The notes beneath the pieces are model-generated. The model searched no databases. It was given only the letters and a program-made list of their open reading frames with translations, and was not told the DNA's origin. From Brachionus plicatilis (lineage: Eukaryota; Rotifera; Eurotatoria; Ploima; Brachionidae), in NCBI GenBank assembly GCA_010279815.1, contig QEOQ01000274.1, forward strand, positions 593,686 through 657,685: a stretch of DNA of 64,000 bases. The letters run 5' to 3'. Below are positions 53,777-64,000 of the stretch, piece after piece (positions within the stretch are counted from its first letter, which is position 1; each line of letters opens with the position of its first letter). A program made the position numbers and the translations under genes.

Positions 53777-54115
53777 AAAATGTTACCGTCAAATTGCAAT
53801 GGCATCACGCAAGAAAAAAAGGAATTTTAACTCAGTCGGTATGGATATACCAATTCAATCAAATCAAATCAAAAAAAAGGAAGATCAAAAAAACATTAAA
53901 GGTTCTCCTTCTTCAACCAAGCGAAACACTAACTTCAAGTTCGGTTCCAAAGGGAAAATAATCTGACCAAGATTCAGAAGATGAAGCTTTGTCAAAAAGA
54001 CCAAGAATCGTATCAGATAAGAACGAAGCGGTTGACAGCGAGTCAAAATCGTGCGAAAAATGTGCCAGTAAAATGATGAAAAGAAGATACTGGGCTTGTC
54101 AAATAAATATGTTAA
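53777..54115 (+). mobile_element. MULE SWIM/C-terminal tail fragment, copy 3
   Basis: The + strand reads KCYRQIAMASRKKR (SWIM half in which the His is replaced by Arg), NFNSVGMDIPIQSN, KKGRSKK, then in shifted frames SSSVPKGK, SDQDSEDEALSKRPRIVSD and SKSCEKCASKMMKRRYWAC. Order and motifs equal those at 36998 and 47710. Several frame changes and stops: a dead fragment. Confidence 0.65.
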
Positions 54116-55869
54116 GAAATAATTTTTTTGTTTTTTTTTGGTAATAAATATTTTTTTTATATGTTTTTATAATATGTATTATTGTGATAGTATTTTTTGG
54201 ACCACTATCATTCAGAAGTTAAAAAAAATGTATTATCTATTCAAAATTTAACGTTAATTATTTGAGCACTTTGATATAATTTTTAATTGAGATTCTATAT
54301 AGTCAATCATTAGGTCTAATTAAAACTTGTTATACAACTTTTCTGATGACACTAGGTAATGCTTAAATAATACAAAATTAACAATAATAAATACACAAAA
54401 ATCCTTAAATTTTTTTTTAAGAAAATTTTAAGATTTCTTGAGACCATTAAAATTTTTTGTGAGGATAAAAATATTTTTGTGAATTAAAAAAATTAAAAAA
54501 GTTTTTTTTTTAATATTTGTGATTTTTTTTAAATAAATTTGTGTTAAAATATAAAAAAATAGTTTTTTCTTAATTTTAATGGATATTTACATTATTTGTG
54601 GTTTTTTTAACAAAAAATTGTGGTATCAAAAATGAATTCGCATTAACTTTATTAGAAATTTTGTTGATGGTTTGACCGGGTGACTTTTTATTGATATTTT
54701 AAATTTAAGCTAAATAAGATGCAAAAAGTCAAAATTTTATCACCCTATCACATCTATTTACGATGGTTCATGAAGTGAGAAAAAAATTTTAAAAATTTTG
54801 TGTTGAGATGTTCGTAGATAATTTTTTTCTCTGACAAAATTTAAAAATATTTTTTTCAATCGGTCATATCTAAAATATGTTAGAATGGTGACAAATTTAA
54901 GTCAAAAATGTAAACAATTAAGCCCTTAGTGCTCTCATAAAATAGAAAGAAATAAAAATCGATATTTTAAAGATTTTTTTATAAAATGATTTTTCTAAAA
55001 TAAAAAAAAAATTTAAAATGACAATAATTTGCATCATTTCAACCCTTTAGTCCTAATAAAAAATATAGAAATTTTTAGTTCTAATCTGATTTTATCACTT
55101 CGCCAGGCTGAAATGAACGACTTAGCTCCACAATGAGTGGGTTGAGGCTTTCCTCAAAATATTTAATTATAACAAATTCTAATAGACTTTTTCTGCTGGC
55201 TGATCAATTATTTTATAATTTAAAAAAAATGATTTCTTAACCTTTTTCATTGAAATTAAATTTTTGAGAATCCAGAAGCAATTATACTTGATCCAAAACC
55301 ACTTTCTCTGATAACGGTTAATCAAAATGAAATTATCCAAAAAAATAAGATTTTTTGCTTCTTTTTTTTTTTTTGGTTTTTAATGTTTTCTAAAAAAAAT
55401 TATTTGATTGTTTAAAAAATTATTCAGCTGATGAAATTTTATTAAATAAGCAAGTTGCGTCAAGATTTAATGAAGACAATTACAAACACCTTTTTCCAGG
55501 ACTTTTGGCTCCTAAAAATAAAAATTTCTTCAAATAAACTTAAAGATGTTAAAAAATTATAAAAGTCTGACTATTTTGATTAAAAATCAAATTTTTATGT
55601 AAATATTAACCTTCGCTAGGTAATTTTTTATACAGAAGCCAGCTAAAATATTTTTTTTAACACTTTTCATAAATGAAAAAATTAAACACTTTTATAAAGT
55701 ACTGAAACTTAGCAACTTCAAATTACATTTTTTAATTAAATCAGAAATTTTGAAATTATCTATGCTCAAAACTCTGAAATTATCTTGTATATAAAATCTT
55801 AGAGAAAAACTGACTTCCAAAAATATTTAAACCATTTCTCTGATATAAAATTATTGTGTCTAATAAAAA
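54116..55869. other. AT-rich intergenic region
   Basis: Between the MULE tail and the membrane-protein gene; A/T homopolymers, no gene or repeat recognised. Confidence 0.4.
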
Positions 55870-57573
55870 ATGTACGAAAATATTTTATATGCAGCCTTAT
55901 TTTTTAAAATAACTGCAGCATCTCACTTCTTTGGCGGTTCTATTATATGGAAGCCCTTGGATCAAAGTTTAACAGCCAATATACAAATCATTTTTCAGTC
56001 TAGGTTCTACTGGGATTTTGATACTTATCCATGCAATGATGATCACATTTTAGGACAAAAGATTATTGGAGCCAGAGAAGCTAGCATAAAAATTGGAAAC
56101 AATTTAGAAATACAATCTGGCGTTGTTTGCACAGACAATGGGATACATGATGGTGAATACATTTGGTCGGGAGGGCAGCAGTCCCAAATAGTTACATTGA
56201 ATCAATCTATTGGCAAAATAGAGGCAAATTTTTTTTCTTGCTGCTGGATTAATTTAGTCTACGGTGGAGGCAGCTGGCATCTAAAACTAAAACTAGATTT
56301 AAACAAAAGAAAAGACAATAATAAAACAAATTCGTCTCCAATTGCCTTAATGAGTCCTCTGACCATTTTACCACTTAACTACACATCCGTCATAAAGATT
56401 CCGACAAGAGATGCTGATTTTGATGTTGTAAAATGTAGATGGTCCTTGTCTAGTTTAGGTGAATGTGCAGGTGTTTGTAATTCAGCTCCTGGAGCATTAT
56501 TAGACCAAGAAAATTGTACAATTACTTTTACTCCCGAAGAGGAAGGATTCTATGTGGTGGCTCTTCAGATCGAAGACTTTTACAATGCCACAGATGATTT
56601 GCCATTAAGCAGTATACCACTTCAATTTATGCTTTATGCCGAAAATAAAACCATTGAGGAGCATGAAAATCAAATTCAATTTTATTATGTAACACCAGAA
56701 GATGGCTCTGAATTTGTAGTAAAACACAATGAGACATTATTCGGACAAATAGTGGTAAACAGTTCATCCCGAGTAGTTGATTTAATGACACTATCACCTT
56801 TAGGTTTGTGGAAATCGCCTATTTCTCTATATAATGATACAACTGATTTGTGGTATGTAAATTTTACATGGACCCATTTGGAAACTGGTCAAGAAGGCTT
56901 AAATCTTTTTTGTTTTCAAGCTCAAAACTCACAAGATGCATTAACTGAGTTAAGATGCATCAATTTAATTGGTAGTATCACCCCTCGTGTGTCGAACAGG
57001 TACAGTTCGACAACTTCTTATTTTAGTTCACTTAGTACCATGTCTAGTTCAGTTGGAGAAAAACCATTAGAAGAAGATGAAAATAACAATTGGATAATTC
57101 CTTTGTCCATTTCTTTAGCTGTTTTGGTTTTGATGGCAATTCTTGGATTTGTGGCTTTCTTTTTGGTCAAAAAATGCTCAAGAAAAAACAAAATTAAGAA
57201 CCATTTTTTGCAATCTGATTTGGACAATATATTGAGCAGAGAAAAAAGTCAAATAACAGATAATGAGTCAAATTTTGACTCATCAAGGCCTGTAAGCTCA
57301 ACAACAAATTCAAGTGAATTGGATTCGAATGAACAAAAAAGTATTATCAAAAAAAAGAAAACGCCCGTAAAGCGATTTTGTATCATATGTGGTAAGACTC
57401 ACGTTACTGGCTTCCATTTTTCCAGCAACAAATCATCAAATACAAGTTCTCATAAATTAAAAGCATTTAATGTTGATCAAAAAAATGAAGTTTATCTAAA
57501 AAAAAAGAAAAATCATGCTAAAAATATTAAGAAAAACAAAATCGAGCCAAATGAATCAATTAAATTTAAATAA
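55870..57573 (+). CDS. single-pass type I membrane glycoprotein, unknown family
   Basis: A 567-codon frame without introns. Residues 1-18 look like a signal peptide; the mature part starts HFFGGSIIWKPLD. Two beta-rich segments with several Cys (residues about 19-150 and 170-265; CRWSLSSLGECAGVC, FYVVALQIEDF) and about ten N-x-S/T sites suggest an extracellular region; a Ser/Thr-rich stalk follows. A membrane helix lies at about 412-436 (IIPLSISLAVLVLMAILGF), then KKCSRKNK as a stop-transfer signal. The cytoplasmic tail of about 130 residues is basic and Ser-rich and contains CIICGKTHVTGFH, a possible small zinc site. The HFFGG..W..L start resembles secreted or surface proteins of other invertebrates that I cannot name. 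A receptor or adhesion role would be a guess. Confidence 0.75.
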   Translation: MYENILYAALFFKITAASHFFGGSIIWKPLDQSLTANIQIIFQSRFYWDFDTYPCNDDHILGQKIIGAREASIKIGNNLEIQSGVVCTDNGIHDGEYIWSGGQQSQIVTLNQSIGKIEANFFSCCWINLVYGGGSWHLKLKLDLNKRKDNNKTNSSPIALMSPLTILPLNYTSVIKIPTRDADFDVVKCRWSLSSLGECAGVCNSAPGALLDQENCTITFTPEEEGFYVVALQIEDFYNATDDLPLSSIPLQFMLYAENKTIEEHENQIQFYYVTPEDGSEFVVKHNETLFGQIVVNSSSRVVDLMTLSPLGLWKSPISLYNDTTDLWYVNFTWTHLETGQEGLNLFCFQAQNSQDALTELRCINLIGSITPRVSNRYSSTTSYFSSLSTMSSSVGEKPLEEDENNNWIIPLSISLAVLVLMAILGFVAFFLVKKCSRKNKIKNHFLQSDLDNILSREKSQITDNESNFDSSRPVSSTTNSSELDSNEQKSIIKKKKTPVKRFCIICGKTHVTGFHFSSNKSSNTSSHKLKAFNVDQKNEVYLKKKKNHAKNIKKNKIEPNESIKFK

Positions 57574-58242
57574 ATTTTTTTCATTACTAAATAAATAACA
57601 TTCTATTCAGGCTCTAAATTTATTAAAAGAACAATTAAACTTTTTTTTAAAATTTATTTTATTAAAAGAAAGTTTAAAAGAAAATAAAATAAGAAACCTA
57701 AAATACAATTTAAGAAATTAAAACAATTTAATTGTACCAAAAACAAAAAAAAAGTTTGGAGAGCTAACTGTATTTGATTTTTTCCAAAATTAATTAACAA
57801 TTTTGTAATCGATCGTTTATGTTTATCCTTCAATCATTTCAAAACATCTATTTTTTATTATATAAATATTATTTTTCTTAAATCAATTAAAATTTTTGAT
57901 AAATTTAAATTAGTTTGCAAAAACTTTTACAAATCAATTAATTAAATTTTTCTAATTGTTTTTTTTTTAATTAATAATCTTGTTATATAAAACATTTTGA
58001 TATATTGTATTTTAATAAATTATTTATTTTAATTAAAATTAATGAAGAGTTGATCAGTCAATTCAATAGATAAGGGCACTAGCCTGTTGATTTACCTTGA
58101 AACTTATTCAGACTCTAAATACTTCAAAACCCTTTAACTTAGGTTTCAGAAAAAGTACAAAGAGAACAAAAACTCAGTTTTTTTGATCTTCAAAGATCTT
58201 TTGAAAAAAAAAATCTCAATTAAAATAATTAGAAATAAATTA
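57574..58242. other. AT-rich intergenic stretch
   Basis: 3' flank of the membrane glycoprotein gene. No gene or repeat recognised. Confidence 0.4.
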
Positions 58243-58278
58243 CAGTTCTGAACGGTAGTCGCCTACCGTTCAGAACTG
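58243..58278. other. perfect 16-bp hairpin, GC-richer than surroundings
   Basis: CAGTTCTGAACGGTAG (58243-58258) and CTACCGTTCAGAACTG (58263-58278) are exact inverse copies around the loop TCGC. Six bases downstream is CTAA followed by T, which would fit the 3' end of a Helitron (hairpin then CTRR). No helicase or other Helitron part was seen. Confidence 0.7.
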
Positions 58279-58409
58279 CCGGGACTAATCGTTAATAATT
58301 CTTTATATAAATAAAATAATATTTTTAAATAATTTTAAACACACTCAAAAATCGTTTCAATTCATCGCTAAATTTAGCAAACAGACTATACTTAAAAAGA
58401 CCCTTAACA

Positions 58410-58717
58410 CGGCATAGTGAAATTTTAGTACGAAAAATAAAAACTTTATGATTTTTTTTTAATTGTGCAAAAATGGCTTTGTAAACAATACAATATTGTG
58501 TAAATTTGTACAAACTTTTCTAAGCTCTGCATAAACACTGGAATCACATCATTAAAAATATTTAATTAAATTATGAAAAAAATTGCACAGTTTTTGCAGA
58601 GCCAAGGATTCGTTTGTAAAAATTTGTACAATATTCCACTGTTTTCAAAACCATTTTTGCAGAATTGAAAAAAAATCATAAAGTTTATACTTATAGTATT
58701 GTAAATTTCACATTGCC
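58410..58717. mobile_element. fold-back MITE, GGCAATGTG family, 8-bp duplication
   Basis: Ends GGCATAGTGAAATTTTAGT and the inverse of GGCAATGTGAAATTTACA; flanks CTTAACAC on both sides (58402-58409, 58718-58725). The interior is more diverged than in the 29305 and 42263 copies, although the target duplication is still perfect. Confidence 0.85.
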
Positions 58718-58841
58718 CTTAACACTTTTCTATACGCCTTTTTTATTTTTATTAATTTTTAGTTTATTAAAAAAAAATTTTAACACACTTTTTAAAGTGT
58801 GTTGTTCAGACTTTGGAAAGTTATTCAATTAATCCTAACTA

Positions 58842-60335
58842 TTTGGAGTAATAAATTATATAGGTTTCTGATATAATATAGGAGATTTAAGGCTTTAAAG
58901 AATTTTTGGCTTTTAGAGTATATTCGATAAATTTGAATATCTCAGGCTTGGTAAATGCGATTTACAAATTTTTTTTGAGGTTTTTTACGAGTTTTTTGGC
59001 GTTTTTAAGAGAAAAATACAGTTAAGGGAAATTTTAACTTTAGAATTGGATAGATTAGCTAATGAGGTGTCTGAAAAGGTGCCCTAACTGTATATTTCTC
59101 TTAAAAACCCCCAAAAATCGAGTGCCACGCCCAACCCACCGATTTTTGACCAAAACAAAGTTCATATTGGTGATCAAACATGGTCGAATACCCTCTAAAT
59201 AATCAAAAAGAAAAAGATTTTGATACAAATTTTGATTAAAAACTTCAATAAACTTTATTTTTTTCAATTTTTTTAAAAATGCCTCATTTTGATAGTGATG
59301 AATTCGAATTAGCTTTTTGGACACAAACTGAAACTTGAATAAATAAAAAATTTGAAAAGACTATTAAAAAGTAGAATATTCGAATAAAATCTTGAATATA
59401 AGACAAATTTGAATTTATTTTTTATTTATTTTTAATTTTGAAATTAAATTCAAAAACTGTCTTTTTTTAAATTAAAATTCGAACTTAATTTTAATTTAAA
59501 AAAAAACTTAAATTTTAGATAAATTCAACTAATAATTTTTAAAGAATATTTGAAAAATTAAGTATTTGAAAATTTAGTTTTTTGTACTCTTGTAGCTTTG
59601 GATAAATCAGAATAACTATTTTTTGGTACCTGGTAAGATGGATGGGACTATTGTAATCCAGAAAATGTTGGTAGAGTTTTGTTAGCTGGTGAAAATCTGG
59701 AATACTTTTAGTATCCAAATCGAATTGAAATTCAATTTATTCAATGAATTTTTTTTTACCAAATTTTTTATTGATCAATTATTTTTTTGATTTATTTTTA
59801 TTTTCAAATATTAAATCGAGTATTTATTATATTCAGTTTTTGATCAAAAAATTTTATATTTTCAAATTTTATTTCGAATATTTTAGAGATTCGATTTTTA
59901 ATTTAAATAAATTAATTTTCAAGTATATTATTCAAAAATATTTATATATTCAAAAACTAAATTCAATTTTTTAAGAGAAAAAAAAAACTCTCCTTTGCCA
60001 TATGTAAAAATTATTAAGAAATTCAAATTTTTTAGTTTTAAGATTATAGGACCTACCATGGCTGAATAATAAGACACTTCCGGGTATTGGTCAAAAAAAT
60101 AAGGGTCAAGGACGATTGTGGACACAAAAAATAGAACTTGTCGAAACCAAATCCAGTATCTAATAAAATAACCATTTTTCTGTAAAAATCAAAAAAAAAA
60201 TTTGTAAATCGCATTTACCAAGCCTGAGATATTCAAATTTATCGAATATACTCTAAAAGCCAAAAAATTCTTTAAAGCCTTATATCTCCTTTATTATATA
60301 TGAAACCTATACAATATTATATACCGTTGATCTTA
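58842..60335. repeat. 1.5-kb fold-back element with about 140-bp inverted ends
   Basis: 58842-58977 and 60192-60335 are inverse copies (GGTTTCTGATATAATATA..., TCTCAGGCTTGGTAAATGCG). Next to the left end a second small hairpin spans 58998-59108 (TTTTTAAGAGAAAAATACAG against its inverse). The interior is AT-rich with no recognised protein; short open frames there show no motif. Likely a non-autonomous transposon. Confidence 0.65.
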
Positions 60336-60689
60336 GAATTTTTTTCCCTACAAAATGAAATATAGATATCTGGGAAAAAGTAATATCGATACGTATTGAA
60401 TGACGCGCACCTTGTTACGAAATTTTTTAAATAAATTTAAATTGGTTTACAAAAACTTGTACAAATAATTAATTAAATTAATTAAATTTTTCTTTTTTTT
60501 AATCTTTTTACATAAAACATTTTGTAAACAAATAAATAAATTATAATTGAAAAAAAAAACGGGATGATTTTACTATAAATGGTCACAAATGAGAGCTTAA
60601 ATCAATTCAAAATTTCTAACTTTAGAAATATTGACAACCTACTTGATTTATTCAAAACTTTATGAAAAATTAAAACTCTCAACTACAAT

Positions 60690-61300
60690 GTCTCGTGATT
60701 GATTTATTGACAAAAAATTCCAGCATATATTTTATAGCATATGGAGCCATTACAACTAATGCTTATTGTAAAGAAGAATACTTTGTTATTGGGATGGCTC
60801 CAATGCCTGGCATCTCATTCAGCAGAGAACATTAGGGAAAGAAAATTTAAATCTATTGAGTATATTCAGTTTTAACATAACAAAAAAAATCATTGTTATT
60901 ATTTCTATTATAAATTTTTTTTAAATTAATTTCCTTTACTTTTCTGCTTTTGTATGTGATGAAGGAAGTAATCTTAAAAGACTTTTTAGCCAAATTGACT
61001 TTTCCATTGAAGAATTTAAATTATATGAAGAAGATGAACAAAGTTAAAATAAATTTTGAATGGGGAAAAAATTAACTTTTTATTAAAAAGAAGAGATGAC
61101 ATATGGACACACAAAGTCTTGTTTTTGATGAAGTTTAAGAGTACAATTCATTGAAAAGAGAAATTGTTTCTGTTTTTGATATTATTCCAAGATATTCTTG
61201 TGCATGAAACAAAGCCAATTTAGCAGTACGCCATGCAATTTAAATGCATCCGATTAGTGTCAATCTTGAAATTTTAAATACTTAAAACAATCATGGCAGG
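60690..61300 (+). pseudogene. hAT-type transposase relic
   Basis: Broken frames in order: AYGAITTNAYCKEEYFVIGM with SREHI, a second piece CDEGSNLKRLFSQIDFSIEE, and a third with RYSCA.NKANLAVRHAI. This is the order of hAT transposases (TTD.W..Y..I, V.D.G.N, C..H.LNLAV). Numerous frame changes and stops; the dimerisation domain was not found. Confidence 0.55.
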
Positions 61301-61582
61301 AAATTTCAATAAATCTATTTCCGCTTCTATAAGAATATTTAAAAAAAAACATATTCTTTTTTTTATTAAACAATTTTAAAAAACTTTTTTTTTTTTAATA
61401 GTAATTTAAAAAATAAAAGACTTTTTATTTACAAGAGATTCAAAAGAAACTAAATAAAAGAAGAAAGAAGTTAATGACCAGAATTTAAAAACTTTTTTTA
61501 TTAAAAAATTTAACTTGCCGTAACAAATTATTTGGTAAACAAATATGAATAAGTCTTTTAAATAAAATAAAAAAATATAAAT

Positions 61583-61776
61583 GAATTGTAAAATTTCATA
61601 CAAAACTTCGAATATTTCGACAAAGTAAAAATTTTTTTACATTTTGTAATTGTAATAAAACAAAATGAAACAAAATTGTTTTACTTTGTTTCATCTGCAA
61701 AACAAGTTTTTGATCATTATGAGAAAATTAAAAAAATTTTTTTTTATAAGTTTTGTATGACATTTCACAATGCTAG
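61583..61776. repeat. shortened MITE, GGCATCGTG family
   Basis: It starts TTGTAAAATTTCATACAAAA and ends TATGACATTTCACAATGCTA, with ACAAGTTTTTGA in the right arm as in the element at 14846. At about 190 bp it is a deletion derivative. Confidence 0.55.
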
Positions 61777-61794
61777 GATAAAATGAATAAACTA

Positions 61795-62973
61795 TCAACA
61801 ATAAATCCAATCTTGATGATTTTTAGGTCTACACTCAATTGGACATGGTAAAACTGTTTCATTTTTTTTACAGCAGTCTATACATCCAAAGAAACATCCT
61901 TTTTCTCGCTTAGTTGGCCATGGATCTCCACCGAATATTTGACATAAATAACTATCATGAGTTGTTGAATTTTTTTTCGAATATTTATAAAAAAAATCTT
62001 CAAGTAAAAATTGATCCAAACCTTTCGAATTGAAACCTTCTGAGTTATAATACGAAGCAATACGTTTGTTTGTGATAACTTTTAATAAGTATTCCCCCAG
62101 ATCTCTATTCCTTTCATTTGCATATCCCCATCCACCACCTAATATTTTTGTAAAATGACTTTTATGATCTAAATTAGTTAATAAAATTTAAAATTAAAAA
62201 AAAATCCATTTTAATTATTTTAATTTACCTCTCATCACATGAAAAACAGTGTTTGAATTTAACCACACATTTACTGAATCAATTTCTCTCTGAAATATTT
62301 CACTGTCGGTGTCTCTACTGGACAAAAAGTCAACAAAATGGTCACCTAAAGGCAACCAGCGCCAACTCATTGCATGCATAAAAGACAAATCAATATGATC
62401 AAGTCCATCAGCTATTTGTTTGACATTACAAAAATCAACAATATCATAAAAATTATTTTCTTTTTGGTTCCACAAACATTCCATTTCACATTTTATTCTA
62501 TTGTCTATACTGTCATCATGATATACTCTCATTAACCATGTTGGATACTTTTCTTTTATTTGTTTGACTAGTTTCTTCAATAAATTAGAATAAAAAGAAT
62601 TTTTGCCATAGAGTGAAAAAGAAATGACTCTAGTTCCGGGTCCTCTGTTAATCGAGTTGTACAGATTACAGTTTAGCTGAAGAGAAGTAAATTTCGACAC
62701 AGGTATTGAATAGGAATATTTCTGGTTTTTGAAAATTTCGAAATATTCTGAGTTTTTTTCTATTGAGATATTTGGTCTACAAAAACACTGCGAGTTTAAG
62801 GAAAGTTTATAGAAAATTTTCGGCTCATGTTTAAACAAAAAGTCTTTTTCGAACAGAAATGTTGAGTAAATGTAAAAATAGATTTTATATCTCAAAAAAA
62901 AAATTACCAGAAGAAAAACAAGAAAAAAATATTTGAAATAAATTCTTAATCTATTTCTATTTAGAATAAGCAT
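61795..62973 (-). CDS. putative Golgi glycosyltransferase-like type II membrane protein
   Basis: Exon 1 is 62973-62229 and exon 2 is 62168-61795, separated by a 60-bp intron (phase 1). Residues 10-34 are a hydrophobic anchor after a short basic N-terminus. The luminal part has RVISFSLYGKNSFYSNLL, YPTWLMRVYHDD, WRWLPLGDHFVDFLSSRDTDS (an Asp-x-Asp motif as in GT-A metal binding), then, across the splice, HVMRDHKSHFTKILGGGWG. The C-terminal 60 residues have many Cys (CQIFGGDPW, CFFGCIDCCKKN, CPIECRP). I recognise the pattern as that of an uncharacterised invertebrate family thought to be glycosyltransferases, but cannot name substrate or linkage. Third glycosyltransferase-type gene on the minus strand of this window. 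Confidence 0.7.
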
Positions 62974-64000
62974 TTTAAATAAAAAGTTATTTTTTTTTAA
63001 TTTGGTTTAAATTTTTAAAATTTATGTAATCCATTATGCTCGAAAAGCAGATTGATTAATTTTTTAAAATATCAGGTCTAAAATAAATTGTTCCTAAAAA
63101 ATTTAAATTCAATTTTTTTACTAGACGGTTTCTAATGACAACGCGAGTCTTATTTTTATTTTAATTTCTTTTTAAACTTTAACAACAAATATTTTTCTTT
63201 ATTTTTTAATCAATAAACCAATTGAACTAATTTTAGGATTATTTGAATTCTCATGTTTTTTGTTTTATTAAAAAAATTAAAAAAAATAGTCTTTAGGGTT
63301 TGTTTCTTTGTTCTTAGATTTTCTGAAAATTCTTTATAAAATTTAAACTAATTACAAGACTTTTTCAAATGAGCCAAAATATTTTAAGAGAACTTTCATT
63401 TGAAGTTTTCAATTTCATATTTTTTCATTAATTCATCAAATATTTTAAATTCCGATAAATTAAAGCTATTAAAATATTACAGTTTTAAAACAATTTATAA
63501 AAATAACAAAAAAATTTTCTAGCCACATAGAATTATTAAAATTATTTAAATTTAATAATTCATTTATATAATATACTACTGTTTAAAAGGAATACTGTTT
63601 GAAATTAATATACAACTGCTAAATATTAGATGAGGCTCTGCCAAAAACTCTGCAATTTTGCAGTAAATTGCACGTCATTAAAAAGTATTTGTAATAATAA
63701 TAATAATAATAATAAAAATCATTTCTGTATGTTGAATTTAGTTTGTCATGAGTCAGACCATACTAACAATCTCTCAAGATTCAAATGCAAAATGTAAAAA
63801 CTTGGTTTTTTTTCATTTTCTTGGTAAAACAAAAACAAAATATAAAAAACGCCAGAGCTTTAATCCGGACCGACTAAAACATGTTCTGTAAATTGTAGCA
63901 ACTGATACATCATCTGTACCACTGCTTAAAGTTGAGTTGGATTTTTAATATAATATAATATGGCTAATTATTATTTTTTTACTAATATTTCTGAAACATT
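62974..64000. other. AT-rich right edge with an AAT microsatellite
   Basis: Promoter side of the gene ending at 62973. At 63690-63715 there is an (AAT)n run; 63633-63680 (GGCTCTGCCAAAAACTCTGC) resembles the interior of the GGCAATG MITE family. No gene recognised up to the window end. Confidence 0.45.

Noticed and set aside
62974..64000. Functional RNA or gene at the right edge
   Set aside because: Only AT-rich sequence, an AAT run and a scrap of MITE interior are visible.

Overview
The window is eukaryotic, invertebrate-type DNA. It is very AT-rich, genes are separated by long A/T-runs, introns are short (about 54-70 bp, GT..AG) with occasional long ones, and transposon debris fills much of the space. 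An animal AA15 lytic polysaccharide monooxygenase, a GT10 fucosyltransferase, a GT92 enzyme, an F-box/FBA protein, a TRM9-type tRNA methyltransferase and a WDFY3 fragment point to a small metazoan. A monogonont rotifer such as Brachionus fits best, but that is an inference from gene content and composition, not a database match.

Layout. 0-9 kb: a zinc-finger ORF leaving the left edge, a multi-exon DDE transposase-like gene with a peptidase-like C-terminus in divergent orientation, then a TRMT9B-like gene. 9.0-9.6 kb: a GC-richer broken WDFY3 fragment. 10.3-14.8 kb: an almost complete Merlin DNA transposon with perfect 8-bp target duplications, itself split by a 2.1-kb element of unclear family that carries a small MITE. 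14.8-18.6 kb: a MITE and a complex inverted duplication that copied the 3' end of the neighbouring membrane-protein gene (18.2-19.5 kb). 21.7-23.6 kb: a four-exon MULE transposase with a SWIM finger. 24.6-26.0 kb: a frame-broken DDE_4-type transposase. 26.3-28.6 kb: a convergent pair of ORFs that look like an integrated single-stranded DNA virus remnant (HUH-like and capsid-like, each with a single in-frame stop).

29.8-45.5 kb carries host genes on the minus strand: a GT92-like glycosyltransferase, a GT10 fucosyltransferase, an AA15 LPMO with two CBM1-type modules on separate exons, and an F-box/FBA gene. Between them lie MITEs, LINE 3' ends, a mariner relic and a second, shattered Merlin relic. 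47.4-48.5 kb is a MITE-like element that contains a fold-back element carrying the C-terminus of a MULE. 51.6-53.0 kb is a class 3 lipase, 55.9-57.6 kb a single-pass membrane protein, 58-61.8 kb fold-back and hAT relics, and 61.8-63.0 kb a third Golgi-type putative glycosyltransferase.

How the parts relate: the host genes share a glycan theme (two recognisable glycosyltransferases, one putative one, a chitin-active type oxidase, and an F-box family known for glycoprotein recognition). The rest is a layered transposon graveyard in which insertion order can be read from target duplications. Several genes have one-base frame breaks in homopolymers, which may be assembly errors rather than real damage. 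No tRNA, rRNA or CRISPR array was seen.
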